Source: a virus. Taken from it: a stretch of DNA of 64,000 bases. The stretch lies in the IMG/VR virus record IMGVR_UViG_3300049629_001293, positions 1-64,000 of that record; one strand, written 5' to 3'. The notes under the pieces are model-generated. The model saw only the letters and a list, made by a program, of their open reading frames with translations. It was not told the DNA's origin and ran no database searches. A program made the translations under genes and the position numbers. Shown here one piece after another: positions 16,145 through 24,387 of the stretch. Position 1 is the first letter of the stretch; each line of letters begins with the position of its first letter.

Positions 16145-17029
16145 ATGTCATCTCAAATTGAATCAACTGAATTTTCCCCCGTTAAGTACCCCAACGGGTT
16201 AACCGTAACCAAGTCGATGACAACCCCATCAAAACCAGGCAAGAAACCCCGCGAGGTTTGGACTGTGACGGGGTTAACGCTTAACGAATACCGTGACGCA
16301 TTATATGACCTTGGTGGTCGCCCCTATCCCCGTAGCTCAAAGCATAATTTCAACTTCTGGGATGACCCCAATAGTGATATCGCAGCGTTAAACGATAGCG
16401 ATAAAACATCCTTTGCCGAACAGCAAGAGGGAATGAAAAAACGGGCGGTAGCTCGTTCAGAGCGATATAAGGAGTTAGCTCAAAAGAACTCCGATAAATC
16501 AAACGCTTATTATCAGACTTCTAGTGACGCTGTAGCAGGCATCCCCCTGGGGCAACCCATCCTAATCGGTCATCATAGCGAAGGGCGACATCGGCGCGAT
16601 ATAGCCCGTTGTCATAGTGCTATGGACAAGAGTGTAGAGCATCAAAAGAAATCGGAACACTACGAATATAAAGCAGCCGTTGCAGCCAGTAATGCCGAAA
16701 GCCACGGCATTGAGTTTATTGGCAACCGAATTGCCGACTGTGAGGCTAAAATTCGGGCTTGCGAAAAATACCCAGACACGCAGTTTTATATTCAACAAAA
16801 GAAAGAGGAAGAAGAAAAATTAGAATACTGGAAACAGAAGTTCGATGAAGCTGGCGGGTTACGGGTTGAGATTAGCAAGATAAAGAAGGGTGACTATATT
16901 AAGGTGCGGGGTCAGTGGTACACGGTAATCAGGGTTAACAAAAAGACCGTAACCCATTCATGGTTTTATGAAGGCGGAGAATGGAAAAGCCCACACCATG
17001 AAATTCAAGAGCATAAAACGGTAGTATAG
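16145..17029 (+). CDS. DUF3560 domain protein
   Basis: 294 aa from ATG 16145; the upstream frame to 16079 runs through the tandem duplication and lacks a good start. The central region (about 105-190) matches the DUF3560 pattern found in plasmid and phage proteins (YYQTSSDAVAGIPLGQPIL, then GHHSEGRHRRDIAR). A coiled coil follows, and the C-terminal 60 residues form a small beta domain. Function unknown; the family is common on mobile elements. Confidence 0.75.
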   Translation: MSSQIESTEFSPVKYPNGLTVTKSMTTPSKPGKKPREVWTVTGLTLNEYRDALYDLGGRPYPRSSKHNFNFWDDPNSDIAALNDSDKTSFAEQQEGMKKRAVARSERYKELAQKNSDKSNAYYQTSSDAVAGIPLGQPILIGHHSEGRHRRDIARCHSAMDKSVEHQKKSEHYEYKAAVAASNAESHGIEFIGNRIADCEAKIRACEKYPDTQFYIQQKKEEEEKLEYWKQKFDEAGGLRVEISKIKKGDYIKVRGQWYTVIRVNKKTVTHSWFYEGGEWKSPHHEIQEHKTVV

Positions 17030-17040
17030 GGCAAAAATAA

Positions 17041-17349
17041 ATGCAACACAGACTGTACGGATTAAGAGGAGAGGCATACACCCAGGAATATAAACGGTTG
17101 TACACCGAGCTTGCTCCAGAGATCAAAACAGAAATTTTGAAACTCAAGACTTCATCGGGGAGTTTCACGATCTACGACTTTGGCAGTTTATGTATGAAGT
17201 TTGAAATCCCTGCAATAGTGATGGACGACTACCTAAACTCAATTTTCCCTCCTCCTTCTGATAGCTTCTTTTGGGGTGCAGGGACGTGGGAGAGACTTCA
17301 TAGCAATGGGGTCAAAGCCGAAGACATCGGGATAGCGTGGGGTGATTAG
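17041..17349 (+). CDS. hypothetical protein
   Basis: 102 aa, starting 11 bases after the DUF3560 gene and so probably co-transcribed. Tyr-rich N-terminus, then an acidic C-terminal part. No recognised family. Followed by a terminator. Confidence 0.6.
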   Translation: MQHRLYGLRGEAYTQEYKRLYTELAPEIKTEILKLKTSSGSFTIYDFGSLCMKFEIPAIVMDDYLNSIFPPPSDSFFWGAGTWERLHSNGVKAEDIGIAWGD

Positions 17350-17369
17350 AAAGGAGATGATCATTTAGT

Positions 17370-17407
17370 GCCGCCCTTTTTTCGTGGAGGGCGGTGTTTC
17401 TATTTTT
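17370..17407 (+). terminator. rho-independent terminator
   Basis: Stem CCGCCCT (17371-17377) / AGGGCGG (17388-17394) followed by a T-rich tail. Ends the 14712-17349 gene run. Confidence 0.75.
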
Positions 17408-17449
17408 TGATACAATACAATTAATTAAACAAAAAGCAAGGAGAAGGCT

Positions 17450-17755
17450 GTGGAAAACAAATGTCCCAGATGTGGAAGCAAATCTTTCTATTACAATGGA
17501 ATAAGAAAGCGAAAAACAGGCGACGCACAGCAATATCGCTGCAAAAACTGCAATAAACAATGGATTGATGAACCTCTGCCAGGAGGAAGACCTCCTCTAT
17601 TGACCTCCTACGACGACGAATATTGGTGCCGGAACCATTTAGGCGTTAGAGCCAAAGCCAAGGGCTTGTGCGCGAACTGTTACGCCACTCACCGAAGAAA
17701 GGAGAGGGGAAAAGGAAAACCAGATCCCCTTGAGTCTCTATTAGTTTTAAGTTGA
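17450..17755 (+). CDS. small double zinc-finger protein
   Basis: 101 aa from GTG 17450 (AAGGAGAAG upstream). First zinc ribbon CPRCGSKSFYYNG...YRCKNCNKQW resembles the N-terminal finger of IS1-type and related transposases. The linker PGGRPPL leads to a second finger CRNH...CANCYATH. A paralogue at 32334 shares the ribbon and the GGRP linker. Probably DNA-binding; there is no transposase catalytic domain, so it is not a transposon fragment by itself. Confidence 0.7.
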   Translation: MENKCPRCGSKSFYYNGIRKRKTGDAQQYRCKNCNKQWIDEPLPGGRPPLLTSYDDEYWCRNHLGVRAKAKGLCANCYATHRRKERGKGKPDPLESLLVLS

Positions 17756-17816
17756 GGATTAGCCAATAGAAAACCCTGGTCATGCCAGGGTTAAGGTGTC
17801 TATTTTAGGCGATCGC

Positions 17817-18077
17817 TTATTTCCCGTCACCTAAAACCGCATCCTCTAATTGCTTTAGCCGCGACTCTATTGCCATGAACCTCTTGCTGTCTGGACTGGG
17901 ATTGGCAGAATTGATCGCTTCTATCCCTGCTTTTATTAAAAGTTTTAGGGTTCGCCCTTGATTGAACTCCAGCATTTTCCCAGGCGTGGGATAACTCTCT
18001 AACCCGATTTTCTCCATCTCCTCGTAGATTTCGGGAGGGCATCGGAAATTGATTGCTATAGAAGATTGTCTGTTCAT
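17817..18077 (-). CDS. ribbon-helix-helix-like DNA-binding protein
   Basis: 86 aa. INFRCPPEIYEEMEKIG at the N-terminus fits strand plus first helix, and a second helix follows (GRTLKLLIKAGIEAI). The C-terminus is a short coiled coil. Paralogous to the product at 35775 (INFRCP...). AGTAAAC boxes cluster in its upstream region, so autoregulation is likely. Confidence 0.7.
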   Translation of the reverse strand: MNRQSSIAINFRCPPEIYEEMEKIGLESYPTPGKMLEFNQGRTLKLLIKAGIEAINSANPSPDSKRFMAIESRLKQLEDAVLGDGK

Positions 18078-18087
18078 GATGGAATAT

Positions 18088-18209
18088 GGTTTACATTATT
18101 TCCCTTATTATAGCCTATTGTTGACATTTTGCAATACATAAGTAAACCAGTAGAGTAAACTGTAATTATGTAAGAAATACTAAATGTGAATGGTTGCAAA
18201 AAAGTAAAC
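18088..18209. promoter_or_regulatory. operator/promoter region with four AGTAAAC-type boxes
   Basis: GTAAACC on the - strand (18088-18094), AAGTAAACC (18140-18148), GAGTAAAC (18153-18160) and AAAGTAAAC (18201-18209). A leftward promoter with -10 TATAAT (complement of 18107-18112) and -35-like TTGCAA serves the ribbon-helix-helix gene. TTGACA at 18121 may belong to a rightward one. Confidence 0.5.
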
Positions 18210-18265
18210 GGATTAGGTACTATGCAAGACAGTTTTCTGAATTTTAAAAAATTAGGAGCGATCGC

Positions 18266-18445
18266 ATGAATTATTTTATCATTAAAGCTAAAGGTGCATC
18301 TGTCTTTTGGACAGGTACTCAATGGCATCATCCAGCTAAAAGATATAAGTCAAGAAAGATAGCTGAGAATGCTATCAGAAAAACAACCAATCACTATGAG
18401 TTTAAAAGACGAGAAAAAGAAGTAATAGAAATCAATCTTCCATAA
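18266..18445 (+). CDS. small basic protein
   Basis: 59 aa, ATG at 18266 with TTAGGAG upstream, followed directly by a terminator. Compact basic-aromatic sequence (FWTGTQWHHPAKRYKSRK). Expressed divergently from the ribbon-helix-helix gene across the operator boxes. No recognised family. Confidence 0.65.
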   Translation: MNYFIIKAKGASVFWTGTQWHHPAKRYKSRKIAENAIRKTTNHYEFKRREKEVIEINLP

Positions 18446-18452
18446 AATTCAA

Positions 18453-18489
18453 CCCCGTAAAGTTAATTTACGGGGTCTGTTATTATTTC
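18453..18489 (+). terminator. rho-independent terminator
   Basis: Perfect 9-bp stem CCCCGTAAA (18453-18461) / TTTACGGGG (18467-18475) then a T-rich tract. Ends the 59-aa gene; convergent with the - strand gene ending at 18483. Confidence 0.85.
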
Positions 18490-18788
18490 TTTTTCTTCCA
18501 ACTTTTTCCGACTTTATTTAACAAGCCAGGAAACATTCTAGTCCAAAATATTCCCCCTATAGCAAAAGCAATCATTGTGGCTTTAGTCGGTGGATCACAA
18601 TTAAAAGGAAACCCACCAGCCCTATTGTCGAAAGTTTTATAACCAACAATATTGTCATCGTCAATATCGGCAGTTTTAGTAACTAGCCTTAACCAATTAA
18701 TAAATAATTGAGGATCGGATTCAAAAACCATTTCAACAATCCGATCCTCAATCAATCCCAACTTTTTCGCATCCATCATTTTTACCAT
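18483..18788 (-). CDS. hypothetical protein with C-terminal membrane segment
   Basis: 101 aa. Acidic N-terminal helical part, then a hydrophobic segment (TMIAFAIGGIFWTRMF, about 70-85) and a Lys-rich tail (KVGKSWKKKK). The layout is compatible with a small holin or membrane effector, but there is no family match. Overlaps the upstream methyltransferase by 7 bases. Confidence 0.55.
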   Translation of the reverse strand: MVKMMDAKKLGLIEDRIVEMVFESDPQLFINWLRLVTKTADIDDDNIVGYKTFDNRAGGFPFNCDPPTKATMIAFAIGGIFWTRMFPGLLNKVGKSWKKKK

Positions 18789-19333
18789 TTAGAAGTTTGA
18801 CAAACAGTTCCCCAACCCTCAAAAATTTCCTCAAATCTTTGAGGTTGTAATCCAAAATAAAACAGAGTTTGGGAGAACCTGTTTTGATTCTGTTTCTTCC
18901 CTTCCTCAGCCCGTTTAGGGGAGTAGAATGTGAGGCGAGTATGCGGGAGTATGAAGCGATCGCACTGATTCAAAGCCTTTTTATACCAGGCTGTACTGTT
19001 GTCAGTATTGGTTAACAAGAATGCTTCCGCTTCCGTCTCGTTCAGGGTTTGAATTAATTTGTCAACAACCTTCTCAACAAATCCCGCGCTGTAGGGAGGG
19101 TTTAACCAGAGTGTCTTAGCCCGTCTCCAGTTCTGTTTAAATCCATCATCTTGAATTGTGAATATCTTTTGAGCTTTTACCGTTCGGTTGGCAAGTTCAC
19201 AGCTAAAAGGGTCTAATTCAGGAAATCCATAAAACTCATGGACTAAATCAATCAAATCAGACGGGGTATAATTTTCGTTTGAATCAAGAATTACGGGTTG
19301 TGTTTCAAACAGACAAAGTTGTTGTATAATCAT
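18782..19333 (-). CDS. dam: phage-type Dam-like adenine methyltransferase
   Basis: 183 aa, the usual size of phage-type DNA N6-adenine methyltransferases. DPFSCELANR (41-50) near the N-terminus and catalytic LWLNPPYS (75-82) are visible, then FLLTNTDNSTAWY and a late FYSPKR motif typical of the family. It transfers methyl from SAM to adenine in DNA, protecting against host restriction. Orphan, without an endonuclease. Confidence 0.85.
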   Translation of the reverse strand: MIIQQLCLFETQPVILDSNENYTPSDLIDLVHEFYGFPELDPFSCELANRTVKAQKIFTIQDDGFKQNWRRAKTLWLNPPYSAGFVEKVVDKLIQTLNETEAEAFLLTNTDNSTAWYKKALNQCDRFILPHTRLTFYSPKRAEEGKKQNQNRFSQTLFYFGLQPQRFEEIFEGWGTVCQTSKW

Positions 19334-19358
19334 TGTTGTTTACTCCTTTTGTGTTTAA

Positions 19359-19397
19359 AAGTATCTGAGATGCTCTACAAACTCAGATACTTTTTCT
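19359..19397. terminator. hairpin in the Dam leader
   Basis: AAGTATCTGAG (19359-19369) / CTCAGATACTT (19382-19392), followed by T-rich sequence on the + strand. It can insulate against rightward transcription, or fold in the 5' leader of the - strand Dam mRNA as an attenuator. Confidence 0.55.
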
Positions 19398-19491
19398 TTA
19401 TTATAAAGTATTAGAGATTTTTTGGTGGTTTTGCTATGTTTATTTTATCATTATTAGTGATAAAATAGTTTTTAAAATTGAGGAAATAAAA

Positions 19492-19659
19492 GTGACAACA
19501 GAAACAGCACCAACGGAAATAGCTACGCCGTCGATTGTAGGGTATTTACTCGACAATCAAGGGAAGACAATTAAGTGCAAAGCAACGATAAACTCAAAGG
19601 GATATATAGTTTTTTATCCCGTGGACGAGGAGTGCGATCGCAATACCAACAACGACTGA
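19492..19659 (+). CDS. putative 55-aa protein
   Basis: GTG at 19492 preceded by GAGGAAAT. Small beta-rich sequence (IVGYLLDNQGKTIKCKATIN). Its last codons lie in a 26-base segment repeated at the start of the next gene. Support: ribosome-binding site and coding-like sequence only. Confidence 0.45.
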   Translation: MTTETAPTEIATPSIVGYLLDNQGKTIKCKATINSKGYIVFYPVDEECDRNTNND

Positions 19660-19817
19660 TTATGTTAATGTTTTCGTGTTATAATAATATTGGTGGAAAG
19701 ATTCTCTCTTAAAGTTACCCGGCATCCGCTTGGTGGCTTTTTGTTTTATGGGTTTAGGTGTTAGAATATTATTGGAGAGATCAGAGGGAGAAATGCCAAC
19801 GACGACTGATTATGTTA
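19642..19817 (+). repeat. 26-bp near-identical direct repeat (19642-19667 and 19792-19817)
   Basis: The two copies differ at two positions (CCAACAACGACTGATTATG versus CCAACGACGACTGATTATG in the core). The first spans the stop of the 55-aa gene; the second encodes the first residues of the gene at 19793. A duplicated gene start 150 bases upstream indicates recombination at this locus. Confidence 0.7.
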
Positions 19818-20638
19818 GTTCGGTTTCGTTACTGCCAACACTGGAATTTCTGGAGCTAGTAGGCAAGAAACAATGGGACTCAACCGTTAGTTATGGCTTA
19901 GGAATATCAACTATTGTCCCGATGTTTCACTCCACAACCAACTCGGAATGGCTATGCCTAAACTCTGAAGCCGAGTTTTTGAACTCACCCATAGGGACAG
20001 TATCAATCAAGAATCCTTTTGCCTACACCCGACCGGAATCGTCCCCAGTTTATATTGGCTATAAGGATATTTCCATCCCATCTACTAAGGTAAATAAAGC
20101 CAAATCACTCTATTTGTTCAGGATAGATGAAGATGGGATAAACGAAGTTATTATGGTTTCTAATTATGACAAGAAACCTGACAATGTTACCACCGCACCG
20201 CCATTGGATTGCTTCTCTAGGGAGTGTCTGACGTGGTTTAGTAGCGATGTTGATTGGTTTACGGGGTTCGGCGTTACCTCTCAGTCTCTGGCTTCGTTTG
20301 TGGTAGATGACAATGGGATTATATTAACTAAGTCTAGCGATATTTTAGCGGGGGTAATTCCTGAATCGGTGACAACGGTTGACTATACTAATATTCAAGT
20401 TTTAAATACAGTCTCAGAGTTGACCCCGTGGGTTTCTATTCAGTTATCAACAGGGGTTCAGTACATGGGTTCGGAAGATGATAAAGCTAATATCTTATTT
20501 TTGTTTTCGGTAGACAAAGACGATGATTCATTAGTGGCTTTTGCTCACGGATATACAGCACCAGGAAAACAAGGTTTTCTTTATGATATTATTGAAACAC
20601 AAATCTATTTTGATACTAGCGAGATTATAATTATATGA
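19793..20638 (+). CDS. hypothetical, possible tail-fibre or receptor-locus protein
   Basis: 281 aa from ATG 19793 with GAGGGAGAA upstream; the longer frame from 19730 has no site. Beta-rich, Ser/Thr/aromatic composition without charged helices, as in fibre or adhesin domains. Coupled to the next gene by ATGA (20635-20638). It is more AT-rich than the surrounding genes. No family recognised. Confidence 0.5.
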   Translation: MPTTTDYVSSVSLLPTLEFLELVGKKQWDSTVSYGLGISTIVPMFHSTTNSEWLCLNSEAEFLNSPIGTVSIKNPFAYTRPESSPVYIGYKDISIPSTKVNKAKSLYLFRIDEDGINEVIMVSNYDKKPDNVTTAPPLDCFSRECLTWFSSDVDWFTGFGVTSQSLASFVVDDNGIILTKSSDILAGVIPESVTTVDYTNIQVLNTVSELTPWVSIQLSTGVQYMGSEDDKANILFLFSVDKDDDSLVAFAHGYTAPGKQGFLYDIIETQIYFDTSEIIII

Positions 20639-22089
20639 AAGTTAATGGTGCTTACAAGTTTAGAACTAAAGCAATACAAGATAATTTTGTTTCTTTATAT
20701 ATCAAAGTGGAGTTTGGAGGAGAGAATAAAATATCTCATGATGATTTTGCATCCATCGTTTCAAGGGGACTTGTATCAGATTTTTTTAGTCTTCCTCAGT
20801 ACATTGAGGGAGAGGAACTAAACCCAGATTTGAGCACAGATGTCAAGGTGACGCTGTTTGCAAGTAACGGAAAAGGAAGGGTTTTTTATAAACGAGAATT
20901 TCCTAATTATCTTCAATATTCAGGTATATCATCAGGTAGACTTAGTGTTTTTTCTACAGCCTTCGGTCGCCCTAGAGGGACTGATTGGTGGGGTGTTCAT
21001 TGGGGAAATGACTATCACTATTGTTTGGCAGGATTGAAAGCGTATATTGAAATAAACGAAGATGGACTGTATTCTGTCTATGGGGTTATTAATCCAAATT
21101 CCTCTCTTGATGTTTTTACGGGTCTTTATGAACTTGGGGAATATGAATTTTGGGAAAGTGGTATACATAAAAGTTGGGTCAATCCATTCTACTATCACAC
21201 TAGGCGTGGGCATACTTGCCATAATTTGTTTTGGATTAATAGTCAAAAACTTTACTATCCGATCCTGTCATTTAAGGATAATGAACCCTTGGTTGAAATT
21301 GGGAGTTTATCGCATACTGTAGCCCCTGAAAACCCAGCGTACAATCCAATAACAGTATATAACGGAAATTCATTTATAGCGGACTTTTTCTATGTCGGGG
21401 CTGGGGTGTGGACTTCGCCTATAAACGAAGCCGCTTCTTTTGTTCATAAATATCCAAATACGAGTATATTCCCTTTCTCGTCTCCTCGTTTACCTGGTCA
21501 AACAATGGTCTGGAGTTATTATACAGATATGGATGTTAGTTATTCTACTACTCTTAGTGGTGCCGGGTATTCATATCCTCTTTACGCATCAATCATTAAA
21601 GATTCAAAAACAGGGGTTTTATTAGAGTCTAGACAGTCTTCTTCTGGTCTCATAGAGACATTGAGAGATGGGATATTACTGCCTTTTGATTATAGCAGCT
21701 ATTCAAACAGAGAATCATTTGGATTAGGCGGAGTCGCTTATTGGGAGAGACCTGCTTTCTTTCTCTACGATGATAATATTTATAGTTGCAAAAATGCTGT
21801 TTATGATAGCGAAAAAGGCAAGTGGAATATAACAATAGAAAAAAATGTTAGCGTTTCATACAACAATTACCTAGGTGCTATTGACCCTTTTCTGGTTGAT
21901 AAAACGCCTCAAGAATTTACACTTGAACATTCAGGACTTGACCCTGAGTTTACGAAAGCACTCCTTGAAAACGGAAATCCTTTCGTTGCTTCTGGAACTA
22001 GGTGTTTTTCTTCAGAGACTAAAACCTTATGGAGATATTGCAATTCGGCTTTTATTCCTGAATTTGTTGCGTGGGAAGATAAAGTTTAA
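20635..22089 (+). CDS. hypothetical, possible tail-fibre or receptor-locus protein
   Basis: 484 aa, beta-rich and aromatic-rich throughout (many Tyr, Trp, Gly-Asn turns), with WWGVHWGNDYHYCLAGL near residue 120. It is coupled to the previous gene, and its 3' end overlaps the convergent GH10-like gene by 38 bases. AT-rich composition suggests separate ancestry. Function inferred only from composition and from the hydrolase and fibre-like neighbours. Confidence 0.5.
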   Translation: MKVNGAYKFRTKAIQDNFVSLYIKVEFGGENKISHDDFASIVSRGLVSDFFSLPQYIEGEELNPDLSTDVKVTLFASNGKGRVFYKREFPNYLQYSGISSGRLSVFSTAFGRPRGTDWWGVHWGNDYHYCLAGLKAYIEINEDGLYSVYGVINPNSSLDVFTGLYELGEYEFWESGIHKSWVNPFYYHTRRGHTCHNLFWINSQKLYYPILSFKDNEPLVEIGSLSHTVAPENPAYNPITVYNGNSFIADFFYVGAGVWTSPINEAASFVHKYPNTSIFPFSSPRLPGQTMVWSYYTDMDVSYSTTLSGAGYSYPLYASIIKDSKTGVLLESRQSSSGLIETLRDGILLPFDYSSYSNRESFGLGGVAYWERPAFFLYDDNIYSCKNAVYDSEKGKWNITIEKNVSVSYNNYLGAIDPFLVDKTPQEFTLEHSGLDPEFTKALLENGNPFVASGTRCFSSETKTLWRYCNSAFIPEFVAWEDKV

Positions 22090-22813
22090 GATTTTCAAAG
22101 GTGGGCATCCGTCGCCCGACTTCTGTATCCTCAGAGTATAACCACCAATTGCAAAACGATTGGACTTGATGCTGTTCGGCTATTGATATCAACTCCGACC
22201 ATAGCCCATTACAAATCGCTTTATCGGCAACGGATTTATACCAAAGACTCGCCTCAATAAAATGCACGGGAACATCAAACATCTCAATAATTTTAGGTAA
22301 TCTGGTTAGGATCACCGGAGCATTGTAGGTTTTCAAATGAGTTTGAATCCCTACCTCTACCGGAAAATCCTTAGCTAATTCGTGGCAGATGTTGGCGATC
22401 GCATCCCATTTATTGAATAGGTGGGGTTTGAAATCTCCCAAAATTAATCGGGCTTTGGGGTTGGCAATATGCGCGGCTTCACAATATCGCTTTAAGTCAT
22501 CGAGCTTGTAATTAGGATATGGAACCCCAATGTCATCGGTGAACTCATTTGTTAATACCCATTCATTAATCTTAGGGAATTTTGCAACTCGTTTTTTAAT
22601 CCATTGTTCTATCGTTTCACAACCGGAAAATGGACAGGGCTTATGATGTTTATGCCCATAAAGGAATTGCGCTCGGATAATTTTATCTGGGAAGTCCAGA
22701 GGGTTTTTAGTCCCGTTCCGGTCAACAAATAACTGCCAATGGTAGCCAATCACAACCCCGTCAAATAGCGTTAAGTCCAAAGGTTGTGAACTTCCACAGG
22801 TAAATTGAATCAT
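22052..22813 (-). CDS. GH10-like glycoside hydrolase
   Basis: 253 aa; start at 22813 (TAATG overlap with the upstream stop, AGGAGAGG upstream). Signatures of the GH10 TIM barrel in order: RAQFLYGHKHHKPCP (47-61, like the family's RGH-x-LxWH-x-Q-x-P), WVLTNEF with acid/base Glu90, VGIQTHL (154-160) and HFIEASLW with nucleophile Glu187, then CNWWLYSED. Compared with secreted GH10 enzymes it is short and has no signal peptide. It probably degrades a cell-surface polysaccharide, as a tail-borne depolymerase or lysis aid. Confidence 0.72.
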   Translation of the reverse strand: MIQFTCGSSQPLDLTLFDGVVIGYHWQLFVDRNGTKNPLDFPDKIIRAQFLYGHKHHKPCPFSGCETIEQWIKKRVAKFPKINEWVLTNEFTDDIGVPYPNYKLDDLKRYCEAAHIANPKARLILGDFKPHLFNKWDAIANICHELAKDFPVEVGIQTHLKTYNAPVILTRLPKIIEMFDVPVHFIEASLWYKSVADKAICNGLWSELISIAEQHQVQSFCNWWLYSEDTEVGRRMPTFENLKLYLPTQQIQE

Positions 22814-23295
22814 TAAGTAGCTCCCTCTCCTGCTACCCACCCCCCGTTAAAGGGACGATATAAAATCCCTGTCGAGGTATCTCGCCAGGTCTCTCTCGCA
22901 CTATTGGGGGTCTTAGAAACACTTGCCGGGGTGTTAGTGTGTACGCGCATTCTGGCATCTGTCTCAACCCACGCCGTGCCGTTGTAGACATAGGTTAGGA
23001 CTGAATCATAGTTATTGACCGCCCCATTCTCTTGATATATCCAACGGGTTCCAATCGCAGCCGCCCCCGTTGGCGTGGTAGTGGCGACAACCGTAGAATC
23101 TCTGGATATAAACCATCTACCTCCGCCCGTGGCAGTGTAGCAACTTTTACTATTTGCTGTTGAGGTAGTGTCTGTTTTAACCAATGCTAACCAGGTTTTT
23201 TCTGTAATAGCCCAGAAAGTTATACCATCCTGCAAAGTTGTCACATCTAAAGCCACAATCGCGGCTATATTGGCTTTACTTCCCATCCAAGGCAT
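22813..23295 (-). CDS. putative tail-fibre-like structural protein
   Basis: 160 aa of Thr/Ala/Gly/Trp-rich beta sequence (TDTTSTANSKSCYTATGGGRW; GTRWIYQENG; YNGTAWVETD), typical of phage fibre or appendage tips. Ends at the start of the GH10-like gene. Function inferred from composition and from the hydrolase downstream. Confidence 0.6.
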   Translation of the reverse strand: MPWMGSKANIAAIVALDVTTLQDGITFWAITEKTWLALVKTDTTSTANSKSCYTATGGGRWFISRDSTVVATTTPTGAAAIGTRWIYQENGAVNNYDSVLTYVYNGTAWVETDARMRVHTNTPASVSKTPNSARETWRDTSTGILYRPFNGGWVAGEGAT

Positions 23296-23299
23296 TATC

Positions 23300-23656
23300 T
23301 TAAATCTCCGCTATAGTTATATTCGATAATACAGGAATAAAGTTAGGGATTGCCCCGTTCCAATCTTCTAAAACTTCAGAGTTCCAACCATCGCTAGAAT
23401 CCCAAAATAAATTAACAGGGGTATCGGTAGCAAAAGCCTTAACCTCTGTTAATGCAGGAGCGAGTAACTTGGTTTGAAGTTGGAATGGAAAACCCCGATC
23501 TATCTTAGCATTAACCATAAAAGGTTTTAAGCTAAAGTAGGCATCCGTTACAGAAAGATTGCTAACCATTCCCCCGATAATCATAGTATCAGTGGCAGCC
23601 GTGAATAGAAGTTTTTGCCCTTCTATTCTTTGGTTTAGGTTTGTTGCGATCGCCAT
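23300..23656 (-). CDS. putative virion-associated protein
   Basis: 118 aa, beta-rich with a conserved-looking start MAIATNLNQRI. In the same - strand cluster as the fibre-like gene, with four bases between them. No family recognised; a small baseplate or fibre-attachment role would fit the position. Confidence 0.5.
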   Translation of the reverse strand: MAIATNLNQRIEGQKLLFTAATDTMIIGGMVSNLSVTDAYFSLKPFMVNAKIDRGFPFQLQTKLLAPALTEVKAFATDTPVNLFWDSSDGWNSEVLEDWNGAIPNFIPVLSNITIAEI

Positions 23657-23875
23657 TTAGTCTCCTGTTGTGAGCTTACCTAAAGTTATTCCATCAATTG
23701 TCCAACCTTCTCTATCAACTATCGCCACAATCTTTGACATGATCTCCAATTTTTCAGTCAAGGAAATATCATCTAAGTCCATTGTTGTTAACAATTTCTG
23801 GATCTCCTTGTAAGCATAGCTCGGCATATCTGAATCTTTGTGAAGTTCTATCTTTACAGTCGTTGCAATTGCCAT
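23657..23875 (-). CDS. hypothetical protein
   Basis: 72 aa from ATG 23875 (AGGGGAGAAG upstream). It begins MAIATTVKIEL, close to the downstream neighbour's MAIATNL. Helical C-terminal half. Its first 107 bases overlap the gene at 23769-24071 in another frame. Confidence 0.5.
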   Translation of the reverse strand: MAIATTVKIELHKDSDMPSYAYKEIQKLLTTMDLDDISLTEKLEIMSKIVAIVDREGWTIDGITLGKLTTGD

Positions 23876-24071
23876 TGTCTTCTCCCCTAGCTTTTCTGAT
23901 TGCCACACCCGTCAATCGGTAGATTTCTTTACTACACATTCTCACTATGTCATTAAGGATACCTTTCTTTTCGTCATCGTTTACACCCCACCCTTTAAGC
24001 TCAACAACTAATCTTTCTAGTTGTTCAATATTTAAAGGGGGATTTTCTTGATATTGTCCTCTATTTTCCAC
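23769..24071 (-). CDS. hypothetical protein, overlapping its downstream neighbour
   Basis: 100 aa. Residues 1-65 look coding (PPLNIEQLERLVVELKGWGV...CSKEIYRLTGVAIRKARG), and the start overlaps the HU gene end. The last 35 residues lie in the frame overlapping the gene that begins at 23875, so the original gene may have ended near there and been extended by a lost stop or frameshift. Confidence 0.45.
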   Translation of the reverse strand: MENRGQYQENPPLNIEQLERLVVELKGWGVNDDEKKGILNDIVRMCSKEIYRLTGVAIRKARGEDNGNCNDCKDRTSQRFRYAELCLQGDPEIVNNNGLR

Positions 24072-24342
24072 TCCCCACTACCTCCTTGAAGTTTTTCCCT
24101 GCCGAAAACACGGGGACAGTAACCGCAGGGATAATCATTGTTTCACCTGTTTTTGGGTTTCTTCCTTCTCTTTCCTTTCGTTCCCGTGACTGAAAAGAAC
24201 CAAAACCAACCAATGTTACCTTATCTTGATTAGAAACCGCTTCCATAATCGTATCTAAAGCCGCTGTCAACACAGTGCCAGCTTGTTTTTTAGATACGCC
24301 AGCGCGTTCTGCCACGGCATCCACTAATTCACATTTATTCAT
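24061..24342 (-). CDS. hup: HU-family DNA-binding protein
   Basis: 93 aa, full length. Typical HU start MNKCELVDAVAERAGVSKKQ, the core VTLVGFGSF, the beta-arm region GRNPKTGE with its intercalating-Pro neighbourhood, and the ending PVFSAGKNFKEVV. Binds and bends DNA, and could assist replication initiation or packaging. AAGGTGG precedes the start. Confidence 0.95.
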   Translation of the reverse strand: MNKCELVDAVAERAGVSKKQAGTVLTAALDTIMEAVSNQDKVTLVGFGSFQSRERKEREGRNPKTGETMIIPAVTVPVFSAGKNFKEVVGSGK

Positions 24343-24387
24343 TGATCCACCTTCAGCTTAGTAATTAAGTTAATAATATCACAAAAC

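Noticed and set aside
17450-17755. Insertion-sequence remnant
   Set aside because: The zinc ribbon resembles IS1-type proteins, but there are no inverted repeats or catalytic domain, and a paralogue exists at 32334, so both look like stand-alone DNA-binding proteins.
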